A DNA stretch of 64,000 nucleotides from Vibrio sinus (GTDB taxonomy: Bacteria; Pseudomonadota; Gammaproteobacteria; Enterobacterales; Vibrionaceae): contig NZ_JAMKMR010000013.1 of assembly GCF_023634645.1 (NCBI RefSeq), positions 1-64,000 on the forward strand. Reading direction: 5' to 3'. The translations under genes and the position numbers were made by a program. The notes beneath the pieces are model-generated. The model was not told the DNA's origin and ran no database searches. It saw nothing but the letters and a program-made list of their open reading frames with translations. Numbering within the stretch: position 1 is the stretch's first letter; every line of letters starts with the position of its first letter. Of this stretch, positions 9,668 through 18,165 are shown piece by piece.

Positions 9668-9699
9668 GACAAAACGTGTGAATACTCACACGTTTTGTC
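9668..9699 (+). terminator. Long perfect hairpin after the lipoprotein gene
   Basis: Arms GACAAAACGTGTGA (9668-9681) and TCACACGTTTTGTC (9686-9699), a perfect 14-bp stem with a 4-nt loop, 13 bp after the stop codon. There is no clear T-tail, so termination strength is uncertain, but position and symmetry support a terminator working on either strand. Confidence 0.7.
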
Positions 9700-9828
9700 A
9701 GAGAGTGTCTTTTGCCCCTTTCTAAGTTTCAAAGGTTAGGTTCGTAATTTACCTAGGTCAGTTTTCACCCTATTAAAACTAATCTCAGCTTAGAGTTGCT
9801 AAAAGGGGCCAAGAGTAGCGTAGTTGAA

Positions 9829-10179
9829 CTATGACTGACCTAAAAAGGCAGCCACTACCTGGCAGTATGGATTATTGTTGCCTGGCCACATTGTATTTGA
9901 AACTTGGAATACGACTGGTTTGTTAGCTGCGTATGCTGTTAATGCAACCGAAAGCATAGACTTTAAGCCCGGAGAAGTAGCGGACAGCCATACTCCAGTC
10001 GGACATTGAGAAAGGCCTGTATTGAGTAGGATTACTACGTCGGAAGTGTCAGAACTTGAGCCTGAGTCAGCATATGCTCGAATTTGTCCAATGTTTCCGC
10101 TAGTAGTATATGTGCCAGCATAAGCCAGTGAGCTAACAGTTGAAGCTACAATTAGCACCAAAAATAAAATACGTTTCAT
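9829..10179 (-). CDS. Small exported protein with two cysteines
   Basis: A 116-residue protein with a clear Sec signal peptide (MKRILFLVLIVASTVSSLAYA, cleavage after AYA). The mature part of about 95 residues is beta-rich and has exactly two Cys, in LSQCPTGVW and NPYCQVVAAF, placed to form one disulfide. GGAGAAC upstream of the ATG at 10179 is a good ribosome site. I do not recognise a named family. The protein at 30239-30613 has the same size, signal, Cys placement and strand pattern and may be a distant relative. It stands between the lipoprotein and the RHS locus; no functional link is shown. Confidence 0.75.
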   Translation of the reverse strand: MKRILFLVLIVASTVSSLAYAGTYTTSGNIGQIRAYADSGSSSDTSDVVILLNTGLSQCPTGVWLSATSPGLKSMLSVALTAYAANKPVVFQVSNTMWPGNNNPYCQVVAAFLGQS

Positions 10180-10228
10180 AAGTTCTCCACAAAGAATAAT
10201 TAAGACACCAAACGCGGCACACTCTAAT

Positions 10229-10257
10229 TTTACAAGCCGTATTGTTCAAGATATGAA
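10229..10257 (+). promoter_or_regulatory. Candidate sigma-70 promoter upstream of the RHS locus
   Basis: TTTACA (10229-10234), a 17-bp spacer and TATGAA (10252-10257) give a plausible -35/-10 pair, with a start near 10264. It points at the candidate ncRNA/attenuator and the RHS gene. Match quality is moderate in AT-rich DNA, where chance hits are common. Confidence 0.4.
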
Positions 10258-10263
10258 TGTGAT

Positions 10264-10347
10264 GAAATTTTGATGGAGCGGCTAACTAGGAGCTGCCCCG
10301 TTCTTCGCTAGAACATCAACTCAACAGCATGACACTGCTGATTTTTT
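10264..10347 (+). ncRNA. Candidate small RNA or attenuated leader upstream of RHS gene
   Basis: About 84 nt from the predicted start to an intrinsic terminator. It contains a hairpin GTTCT (10300-10304) / AGAAC (10310-10314) and a terminal hairpin CAGCA (10325-10329) / TGCTG (10336-10340) followed by A and six T (10342-10347). No protein-coding gene lies upstream on this strand to need a terminator. Either a free-standing sRNA or a premature-termination leader for the RHS transcript would explain it. Confidence 0.4.
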
Positions 10348-10680
10348 GCCCTACAAAATGTCATCATCAAATTTCAAAATTTCGCGGACTATAAAAGAAT
10401 CATTGGCTTACGTCTAGAGCCTATCACTAGAAACAATTGTTTTTGCTTTTAGTAATTATCTCCATTTATCTTTATAGATTAATGGGATACGTTCTTTTCT
10501 TTTCTCTGACATTTTTCTTTAATTATTTTTACATTTACTTACATATTACGTTTGTATATATTCTTCCCCGATTATTTCTGATGAATTAATCAGAATGGAA
10601 TACTAAATAAAAACAACGTATTGGGGCTATATTCACCTTCTCCCCTGGCTTTTGATTTTCGATACAGACGTAAAATTACA
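10348..10680. other. AT-rich gap before the RHS gene
   Basis: About 330 bp without a credible gene, strongly AT-rich between 10440 and 10620. One inverted repeat stands out: TTCTGAT (10576-10582) / ATCAGAA (10589-10595), which could be an operator. The low GC would suit silencing by H-NS-like proteins, a common state for acquired loci; this is inference. Confidence 0.5.
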
Positions 10681-13600
10681 ATGACTAAGACGTTCAAATT
10701 TCTCCTGCTGCTGATGGCGGCATCTGTGTTTGTCGGCGCGCCCGCTTACGCCAAAATGACCAACCAACAGCTTCAGCAAGCACTGATAAGCAAACTCCAT
10801 ATTACAGACCATGACGCGCCAGTGATGCCTGAAAGCAAAACAGAAAAAGGGACAAAGCAGGATAAACGTTCGTCTGACAACTCGAAAGAGCAAACCAACA
10901 CCCAAGCATCGAATCACAACGCCAAGGCAGCCACGGCCATGATGTCCGCATTGAGCTTAGGGTCAGGTGAGGAAATCGCGCCAGCCATGCCTGATTTTAC
11001 AAAGCGTGGATACTCTAGTGCTGGAGACAATATTGCAGTGAGCGCATGGACTGGTTTGCCAACGGTAACCATTCCATTGATTCATGTACCTGGTAATGAT
11101 GGACTGTCCTTAGACGTTGTTTATGCGTATGATAGTTACTCTAGCAACAATACTTCGAAACCGCATAAAACTACGAACCCGTCATTACACGGCGATATCT
11201 TTCCAGGCTTAATTGGAGGAGACACACCAAGTAAGAATGCATTCAGCTTTAGGGACGAAGAAGGCAATGTTCATGTAATGTACTATTCATCTAATGGGCA
11301 CTATATGTCCAGAGATCATTGGCGTGCAATAGTTTCTAATGGTGTATACGACTTCCTTTCGCCAAATGGCGTTACCTATACTTGCTCAAAAGTGGGCTCT
11401 CCTAGTGTTCTTAGAGTTACAAAAATTACCAGCGCTCATGGAGGCGAGTTAATAACTTACACGTGGTCCAGTAACGGTGAGGTAAGCATTAAATTGGCTT
11501 CTTCTGGATACAAAGTTACGTGGAATCCTAATGATCATGTACTTAGCCAGACAGATGGGCACAGTATAACGCTTATCCCATCGAGTACGTTTGTACAAAA
11601 TGGATGGTATAAGATATGTGAACATGAAAACCACGGTGATTATTACTGTCGGGCGTATAAGTACTACGATGAACAGGTAGGAACCGATACGATAAAGTTC
11701 TCTAATTCATATTACTGGAAGCTTTCCTTTCACGGAGCATTTCCTTTAGGAACGGCTAACTACGGCGTTGTAAATCACCCGCCATATGAATATGTTAACT
11801 ATTTAACACAAGTACAAAGTCCTTACGGAGCGATAGCTAAGTTTAGTACTTCTATTACGTCTAGTTCATTTCGCGAACAAAGAAACAACTCAAGCTTTAC
11901 CCCGCGCTTTGGTGCCTATCGTGTCAGTAGCTACACCAAAAGTGGTCCGGGCATGCCAACCAGCACTTGGAAATACCACTACGCCCAAGATGCCACCACG
12001 ATCACAGGGCCAGTAAAAACTCAATTAGTTCACTTTGTGCCAGTTGGTGCATCCGATACGCCAGAAGTTCACCACGTCATGGTGCCGATTATGAATGGCG
12101 GTATCACCTTCTTTGTGCCATCGACTTACACTACGTATCAGCCAAAAAACCACTATATTGATGGGTTAACGCTCGATAGTTTGGTCACCGATACCAAAAC
12201 GGGTGCATCACTGTTGTATACAAAATATCAGTACCATTATAGAAAGCTCGGTCCAATGCAAAGCAGTGGCAATGCACCAAATACCCGCTCGTATCAGTTA
12301 ATACCGTACCAATCAGAGGCGACGCAAGTCACATACGCGACCAGCGCTGGCGCGACCCCAACGATTACCGATAACTATGAGTACAACGGTGATGGATTGG
12401 TGAGCTCAGAAACGTTGGGGTCGATGAACGGCGACGAGCAAAGCATTAGTAAAAGTTACTTCGATAAGCAGTACAAAGACAGCGCGGGCATGAGTCACTA
12501 CCTCATTGCGACAACCAGCGATGTGACCGATGGCAATGATGGCTCCGCTGTGGATGCATCCAGCTCGGTAATTGATGAGAATGGCTACACCACGTCAAAC
12601 ACTCACAATGGCGTCACGACCACGTACACCTACGGGCCAACCGGTAACCTGGCCACACAAACCAATGCACTAGGCAACACCACCTCGTACTCGGATTACT
12701 ATGCGGGTTTTGCTCAAGTTCAAATTGATGCCCTCGGCCATGTAAGTAAATTCAAAGTTAGTCCTGATGGGACGGTTGCCAACTTTACCAACCCTGCTGG
12801 GTACAGGACTTCGTATCGTTATGACTTTTTGGAACGTGTCATCAAAGCCAATTTACCTGATGGTGATATATATACTAGTTCCTATAAGCTGGTCAATAAT
12901 CAAGAAGAGACAATAACAACTCACGGCAATGCCGTACAGACCACCGTTTTCAATGCCTTTGGTAAGCCTGAATCCATCACAGTCACTGCACCAGGCATCA
13001 CTTCCTACACGCAAACCGATCAATACGATGCCTTGGGTCGCAAAGTCTTTACTTCGTATCCAGGTGATACACAAGGTACAGCAACCACTTATGATGGACT
13101 AGGCCGGGTTATTGAAACAGATTGGCCCGTATCAGGCCCAGGTGAAACGGGGAAATATCAAACCACCACCGCTTACCCGAGTTGGGACCAAGTTGAGCAT
13201 ACCGATGCGGACCACAACGTTATTGATACCACCAATGACATTGTAGGCAGTTGGGATAACAGCTTAGGCCCAATACAAATTGTGGTGCCACTCAATGATG
13301 GCCTGCCTCAGACCACCACTATTACCCGTGATGCCATGGGGCGTATGCTGTCTGTCGAGCAAGGCGGCTGGACTCGCACTTACCAGTACAACGGTAACTT
13401 CTGGGTCAGCGAAATCGATAACCCAGAGACCGGGGCAACCAAATACACCTATGACGCCATCGGTGAGGTCTTGAACTCTCAGGTTGGTGATAGTGGTGTG
13501 ACGAAAAACACCTACGACAAAATTGGTGAGCTCACCACTACCACCTTCCCGGATGGTCAGGTGAATGCGTTTACCTATACGCCAACGGGCAAGAAAGCCA

Positions 13601-15525
13601 CTGCCGATGTCACCGGAAATGGTATGCCCAATACGTGGACGTATACCTACAATTCACTCGATAAGTTGAAGTCTGCGAGTTTGTCCATCAATGGACAAAA
13701 CCCCATGACGTTTAAGTACGCTTATGACAGCCATGGATTTATGTCTTCGGCCACCTATGCTGACGGTACTGAGGTAGACTATGCGCCCGATTCACTAGGA
13801 AGGCCAACCAAAGCCAGTGATTGGGTCACCAATGTCAGCTACATGGCCGATGGTCACGAAAAAAGCTTTACCGATGCCAGCGGTGTCACTACTGCATATA
13901 CGCTGAACGCGCGCCACATGATTCAAACACTTGAATTGAGTAGCAGTCAGAGCATCAGTGAAGATTATCACAACATCACGTTGACCTATGGCTATGATGG
14001 CAACGCCAACATCAAGTCTGTGCAAGATACTAGGCCTGACCATGACAAGAGCTACTCATACAATGGTGCTAATTGGCTAACACATGCGTCTATCTATGGC
14101 CATTTCGTCAATATTGCGTATGACGCAACGGGGAATATCACGTCCAAGAGTTACGAAGGGCAAACGCTCAACTACAGCTATGATGAGAAGAACCGCCTTC
14201 AGTCTGTCTCTGGCAATATCACAGGAGCATTAACGGGAACCTGGCAAAGTAGTGACGTAAAACCACTGTCTGAGAGCTTTTCTTATGATGCGTATGGGGA
14301 TGTGACAAGCCGTAATGGCAGTGGCACAACCTTTACTTATAACGATGCAAAGGAGCTCACCACCGCAAATGGGAGCAACCCAGCCACAGGCAGTAGGTTT
14401 GATTATCAATACTATTACGACGCAATGGGGAATCGTGTTGCCGTAGAGAACCTCAACACCAGTGCGCTGCACTATGAGGTATACAATCAAAAGAACCAAC
14501 TGCTGTATAAGAGCGATGGACAGACGGCGACCAACTACATTTACCTAAACGGTCGAAAGATTGCGGAAAGTACACACCCAATAACGACGACAGCCGACAC
14601 CACAAGCTCTACGTTCTTCCACAATGACTTGCAAGGCTCGGTCATTTTTGAAACCAAGCCCACTGGAACGATTGTAGACTCAGATGGGGAAGGACAAACC
14701 TATCTGCCGTATGGCTCAGAAGTTAACCCAGGGATCTACAAAGATACATTAACGGGTGAGATTGGTGAGCATATTGGCTTTATCAATAAACCGTATAACA
14801 GTGAGACTGGCCTGTCTTACTTTGGGGCGAGATATTATGACCCACTGATTGGGCGCTTTATGGGGATTGACCCGAAAGGGTTTGACCAAACTCGGCCAAT
14901 GACGTTCAGTCGGTACGCCTATGCTGCTGATAATCCGCTTCGATATAAAGACCCTGATGGTAAAGAATGGGTTGATGAAGAAACGAGATATAATATTGAA
15001 GTCGATTTGGATGCGTTTGGACCCGAATTTGATGGATTAGAGCATATGGGCGAAGAAGCTATTGTTGGAGGAGGAAAGCTTCTGGGGAAAGCAAAGCAAG
15101 CCTATAATGATTTTGTTAAAGACAGTGAAACCGAAGCTAAAGTAGTAACTAAGGGCGGAGCTTATGGCAAAATCAAAGGTATCGCGGGTAACGAAGCTCA
15201 CCATATGCCTGCAGATTCAGTAAGCTCCTACTCTTCTTACTCAGGGCCAGCCGTATCTATGTCTGCTGCTGACCACGCGAAAACAGCAAGTTATGGTAGT
15301 ACCAAGACAGCGAAGGGTTATCGAGCTATGCAAGCTAAGCTTATTGCGGAGGGTAAATTTTTGGAAGCTCAACAAATGGATATAAGTGATATTCGGTCTA
15401 AGTTTGGCTCAAAATATGATAAAGGAATACAGCAGATGCAAGCATATACTAAGAAACTCTTAGGGAAAGGTAGTAAAGGAACGGGGGGGAAAGGTATCAA
15501 TAAAGTGTCCAGTAAAATTTACTAA
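10681..15525 (+). CDS. Sec-exported RHS/YD-repeat polymorphic toxin
   Basis: A 1614-residue RHS protein. Residues 1-24 form a signal peptide (FLLLLMAASVFVGAPAYA); the ATG at 10681 is chosen because the signal begins there, although the ribosome site is weak. A Lys/Ser/Gln-rich linker (about 25-95) leads to a beta-rich region and, from about 650, YD repeats (YDALGR, YDFLERV, YDAIGEV and many more). The RHS-core end signature GARYYDPLIGRF lies at 1382-1393 and DPDG at 1424-1427, where such proteins are self-cleaved or switch to a variable tip. The tip (1428-1614) holds NEAHHMP (1504-1510) and SAADHAKT, reminiscent of His-based nuclease toxins (AHH/HNH group); that activity is inferred. No VgrG, PAAR or Hcp gene is near, so type VI delivery is not supported here. 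The downstream gene is a likely immunity gene. Confidence 0.9.
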   Translation: MTKTFKFLLLLMAASVFVGAPAYAKMTNQQLQQALISKLHITDHDAPVMPESKTEKGTKQDKRSSDNSKEQTNTQASNHNAKAATAMMSALSLGSGEEIAPAMPDFTKRGYSSAGDNIAVSAWTGLPTVTIPLIHVPGNDGLSLDVVYAYDSYSSNNTSKPHKTTNPSLHGDIFPGLIGGDTPSKNAFSFRDEEGNVHVMYYSSNGHYMSRDHWRAIVSNGVYDFLSPNGVTYTCSKVGSPSVLRVTKITSAHGGELITYTWSSNGEVSIKLASSGYKVTWNPNDHVLSQTDGHSITLIPSSTFVQNGWYKICEHENHGDYYCRAYKYYDEQVGTDTIKFSNSYYWKLSFHGAFPLGTANYGVVNHPPYEYVNYLTQVQSPYGAIAKFSTSITSSSFREQRNNSSFTPRFGAYRVSSYTKSGPGMPTSTWKYHYAQDATTITGPVKTQLVHFVPVGASDTPEVHHVMVPIMNGGITFFVPSTYTTYQPKNHYIDGLTLDSLVTDTKTGASLLYTKYQYHYRKLGPMQSSGNAPNTRSYQLIPYQSEATQVTYATSAGATPTITDNYEYNGDGLVSSETLGSMNGDEQSISKSYFDKQYKDSAGMSHYLIATTSDVTDGNDGSAVDASSSVIDENGYTTSNTHNGVTTTYTYGPTGNLATQTNALGNTTSYSDYYAGFAQVQIDALGHVSKFKVSPDGTVANFTNPAGYRTSYRYDFLERVIKANLPDGDIYTSSYKLVNNQEETITTHGNAVQTTVFNAFGKPESITVTAPGITSYTQTDQYDALGRKVFTSYPGDTQGTATTYDGLGRVIETDWPVSGPGETGKYQTTTAYPSWDQVEHTDADHNVIDTTNDIVGSWDNSLGPIQIVVPLNDGLPQTTTITRDAMGRMLSVEQGGWTRTYQYNGNFWVSEIDNPETGATKYTYDAIGEVLNSQVGDSGVTKNTYDKIGELTTTTFPDGQVNAFTYTPTGKKATADVTGNGMPNTWTYTYNSLDKLKSASLSINGQNPMTFKYAYDSHGFMSSATYADGTEVDYAPDSLGRPTKASDWVTNVSYMADGHEKSFTDASGVTTAYTLNARHMIQTLELSSSQSISEDYHNITLTYGYDGNANIKSVQDTRPDHDKSYSYNGANWLTHASIYGHFVNIAYDATGNITSKSYEGQTLNYSYDEKNRLQSVSGNITGALTGTWQSSDVKPLSESFSYDAYGDVTSRNGSGTTFTYNDAKELTTANGSNPATGSRFDYQYYYDAMGNRVAVENLNTSALHYEVYNQKNQLLYKSDGQTATNYIYLNGRKIAESTHPITTTADTTSSTFFHNDLQGSVIFETKPTGTIVDSDGEGQTYLPYGSEVNPGIYKDTLTGEIGEHIGFINKPYNSETGLSYFGARYYDPLIGRFMGIDPKGFDQTRPMTFSRYAYAADNPLRYKDPDGKEWVDEETRYNIEVDLDAFGPEFDGLEHMGEEAIVGGGKLLGKAKQAYNDFVKDSETEAKVVTKGGAYGKIKGIAGNEAHHMPADSVSSYSSYSGPAVSMSAADHAKTASYGSTKTAKGYRAMQAKLIAEGKFLEAQQMDISDIRSKFGSKYDKGIQQMQAYTKKLLGKGSKGTGGKGINKVSSKIY

Positions 15526-15681
15526 TACCTAGAAAAATGTCTATGGACTACCGTGTTGCTACTTTCTATATTCATTAACAACAGTATCGATAGTAGAAAC
15601 TGTAAGATGACAGCTGTAACATATGGTAGATTGTGGGGAGACTTACGCCTCTGGAACGATGAAGAAGTAGTTTGATATTGT

Positions 15682-16110
15682 ATGAAAATGAATTTTGTAG
15701 TTACACCACACATCGGTGTAAATCCAGTAAGATTTAATATGTCACGAGAGGACGTTAGAAGTTGTTTGGGTGGTTCATTTACGAGTTTTGCAAGAACTCC
15801 TATGGATGTAGAGCCTTGTGATCACTATGAATCTTTGGGCCTTTTTGTTTATTACAACTCTCATAGAGCAGTTGAAGCTATGGAATTTACATTGAATTCT
15901 GGCTTAGAATTCAATGGCCGGAAGTTACTAGAAATTTCCTATCAAGAGTTTGAGCGGTTAATGTTTGGTATAGACTCAGATCTGGAAGTCGAGGTAGATG
16001 GCTGTACTTCCTACAAGCTAGGCATAGGTGCATACGCCCCAAGGAAGACCGACGACCCTAAATCTCCAGCAGCTACGGTTATCATATTTGGGGAAGGATA
16101 CTACGATTAA
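15682..16110 (+). CDS. Probable immunity protein of the RHS toxin
   Basis: A 142-residue cytoplasmic protein without signal peptide or membrane segment. It begins FVVTPHIGVNPVRFNMSREDVRSCLG, a pattern (aligned to the target surface, 'G..RFGMSREEVR..LG') I associate with small orphan proteins found behind RHS and contact-dependent toxins, and ends with LGIGAYAPRKTDDP..TVIIFGEGYYD. It lies 156 bp after the RHS stop on the same strand and is AT-rich like the toxin tip, consistent with acquisition as one cassette. Position is the main support for the immunity role. An alternative ATG at 15688 exists. A strong hairpin ends the locus. Confidence 0.7.
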   Translation: MKMNFVVTPHIGVNPVRFNMSREDVRSCLGGSFTSFARTPMDVEPCDHYESLGLFVYYNSHRAVEAMEFTLNSGLEFNGRKLLEISYQEFERLMFGIDSDLEVEVDGCTSYKLGIGAYAPRKTDDPKSPAATVIIFGEGYYD

Positions 16111-16156
16111 AGTATCGAATTTTGTGTGTGATTCATAGAATTTCTCATCCTAGACC

Positions 16157-16186
16157 AGCGATTTAGAGTAAGAACTCTAAATCGCT
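16157..16186 (+). terminator. Terminator after the RHS/immunity locus
   Basis: Perfect 13-bp arms AGCGATTTAGAGT (16157-16169) and ACTCTAAATCGCT (16174-16186) with loop AAGA, 47 bp after the immunity stop. The tail TCTGTCC has few T, so it may act in both directions for the convergent kinase gene. Confidence 0.7.
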
Positions 16187-16206
16187 TCTGTCCAAAAGTT
16201 TCTCAG

Positions 16207-16238
16207 AAACCGCGGTAATGACAAACCGCGGTAATGAC
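16207..16238. repeat. Two tandem copies of a 16-bp unit
   Basis: AAACCGCGGTAATGAC occurs at 16207-16222 and again at 16223-16238 without change. It lies between the island terminator and the 3' end of the kinase gene. Each unit contains the palindrome ACCGCGGT. It may be a replication-slippage scar at the island edge. Confidence 0.7.
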
Positions 16239-16280
16239 AATGTGATCACCAAGCAATATGCCCAAGTAGCGACGGAGTTG

Positions 16281-18032
16281 CTACCGACCCATCAACGCCA
16301 AAAGCTCTAAGAAGGCAACCAGTGCAAGCAATATACTAGTGCTTTTCCAAAACAGTATTGGATTTCTTTTAATCAAAGGTTTGCTTTGTCTGTTTTTTTG
16401 CAGTTGGGCATTAGGGGTATGAAGATCGGTGACGAACTCACTTAATACCTGATAGCGCTGTATCATTGAGGGGTGGCAGGCTTTTTCAAAGGTTAAGTTT
16501 ACCCATTCTGGGATGTCTGGCCTCAAGGACTGAAGTGATAGGTAGTGCCATTTCAGGTGACGAGCGGATTGGATGGACTGAATCGTGCGTGTTTTGAAAG
16601 GTAATTCCCCCGTTAGCATTTCATAGCCAATGACGGCAACAGAGAAAAGGTCCGATTGGGTTGTTGCGCTACCTGTATTGATGTATTCAGGTGCTATGTA
16701 ATTCACATCGCCAAGGGGGAGATCTGACGGGTTAGAGAGTTGTATTTCGTCAATGCCTTCGACTTGAGTTGAGCCAAAGTCTATCAGCTTAATATCGCCT
16801 TGTTCTGTCATCATGATATTTTCGGGTTTAAGATCGCGATGAACCATCCCCGCACGCTGAAATACTCGTATTGCCTTGATTAACTCATCAAGGATATTCC
16901 TTACTTTTGCGAGTTCAGGGCTAGGGTTGTCCAACATCCATTGTCGCAAAGTCATCCCTTTAATGGGCTCGCAAAGTTGGTAGGCGAACTTTGAGTCTTC
17001 TGGGGGCATGAAGACTTTCATTACCATGGGGCTATTGAGCTTCTGTCCCACCCAATACTCATTGGAAAAGCCTTTTAGGTAAGCGCTATCCTCGCTCATA
17101 CATATGGATGGGGCTTTGAGTACATACCGCTCTTGATTAATGCTATTTTCCACCTCGTAGACGTGGCTTCGGTTACTGGTATGCAAGACTTTTTTGACAA
17201 CGTATCGATCAATTCTATTGCCCACTTTCATCGCGGGTGGAATCGCTCGGCGAGTCATGAGTGCTTGGTGTTCAAGCAGCGTTGGCTTAGGTAAGTGGGT
17301 TATCTCAATCATCAAACAGGACACATTGTCGTCACTGCCATGTTTGATTGCTCGATGGCAAATATCTTCACACAGATCTTCTAAGTTTCGAAATCTCTCA
17401 TCGCAAAGAGACGCCAAATCTTTGTCCACTAGCGTCGAGTGAACACCATCTGTGGTCAGTATAAACCTGTCGCCACTTTGTAACACAATGGTTGAATAGT
17501 CGATGTCGACTTTGCTATCTATGCCGAGGGCTCTTGTGAGATAGGAGTCTCCAGCCAATGGCTTTCTTTTGTGGTCTTTGGTAAGCAGTTGGAGTTTTTG
17601 GTTTCTTAATAGATAAATTCGGCTATCACCAATGTGGAAAATATGCCCCGTATTCGACTTGAAGATGATGGCGCTCAGTGTCGTAACAAGACCGTTGTGA
17701 TTGAGTGATTGTGTTTCTCCTTGATGGAATAGCCAAGAGTTGAGTGCGTCTAATACTTTGCTCGCAGAGCGCCTGACACCCCAACTATCTGGTGTGGTGT
17801 AGTAATCTAAGACAAATTGAGTCACACCGGTATGGCTTGCTTGTTGCCCAAAGTCGCTGCAACTGGCCCCGTCCGCAATACAGGCGGTGACGCCTTTTAA
17901 TTCAAGCTCCGTACGCAGAGTGGGCGATTTGACGATTAACGCATCCTGGTTTTGATGCTTCGCTCCAGCCAGTGATCGTCCTCCAAATCGAACGGCCAGT
18001 TTAGTTGGTTTTTCAATTTGAGTTACGATCAT
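16281..18032 (-). CDS. Bifunctional PP2C phosphatase / Ser-Thr protein kinase, membrane-anchored
   Basis: A 583-residue fusion. Residues about 12-245 are a PP2C domain with its metal-binding motifs (NQDALIV, ACIADGAS, HIGDSRIYLL, LTTDGVHS, GSDDNVSCL). Residues about 272-535 are a Hanks-type kinase with an intact set: ATP lysine in YVLKAP, HRDLKPEN, DFG in LIDFGST and APE in IAPEYI. A membrane segment closes the protein (LFWKSTSILLALVAFLELLALM). Both activities therefore look competent on opposite signalling directions. It is the last gene of the cobA-nirBD-transporter unit, 133 bp after the transporter, and similar kinase genes lie beside nirBD in Pseudomonas, so a role in controlling nitrate assimilation is likely but unproven. 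Confidence 0.92.
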   Translation of the reverse strand: MIVTQIEKPTKLAVRFGGRSLAGAKHQNQDALIVKSPTLRTELELKGVTACIADGASCSDFGQQASHTGVTQFVLDYYTTPDSWGVRRSASKVLDALNSWLFHQGETQSLNHNGLVTTLSAIIFKSNTGHIFHIGDSRIYLLRNQKLQLLTKDHKRKPLAGDSYLTRALGIDSKVDIDYSTIVLQSGDRFILTTDGVHSTLVDKDLASLCDERFRNLEDLCEDICHRAIKHGSDDNVSCLMIEITHLPKPTLLEHQALMTRRAIPPAMKVGNRIDRYVVKKVLHTSNRSHVYEVENSINQERYVLKAPSICMSEDSAYLKGFSNEYWVGQKLNSPMVMKVFMPPEDSKFAYQLCEPIKGMTLRQWMLDNPSPELAKVRNILDELIKAIRVFQRAGMVHRDLKPENIMMTEQGDIKLIDFGSTQVEGIDEIQLSNPSDLPLGDVNYIAPEYINTGSATTQSDLFSVAVIGYEMLTGELPFKTRTIQSIQSARHLKWHYLSLQSLRPDIPEWVNLTFEKACHPSMIQRYQVLSEFVTDLHTPNAQLQKNRQSKPLIKRNPILFWKSTSILLALVAFLELLALMGR

Positions 18033-18165
18033 AGAGTGGACCTACTACTCCTTATTAAACATAAAGATATGTTGCGTGATAATTGCCTAAAATAACCTCA
18101 AAGCGATATAAAATTTTCTCTTTCTGTGTACGATTTCTAGTGCTAAACGTCTAATCGGTGATCTA

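Noticed and set aside
10633..10917. Minus-strand frame of 94 codons over the RHS signal peptide region
   Set aside because: Antisense shadow of the RHS N-terminus with unlikely composition.
16218..16310. A 30-codon plus-strand frame (MTNRGNDNVITKQ...) overlapping the tandem repeat and the kinase 3' end
   Set aside because: No ribosome site, overlaps the end of a solid gene on the other strand, and half of it is the tandem repeat; read as chance.
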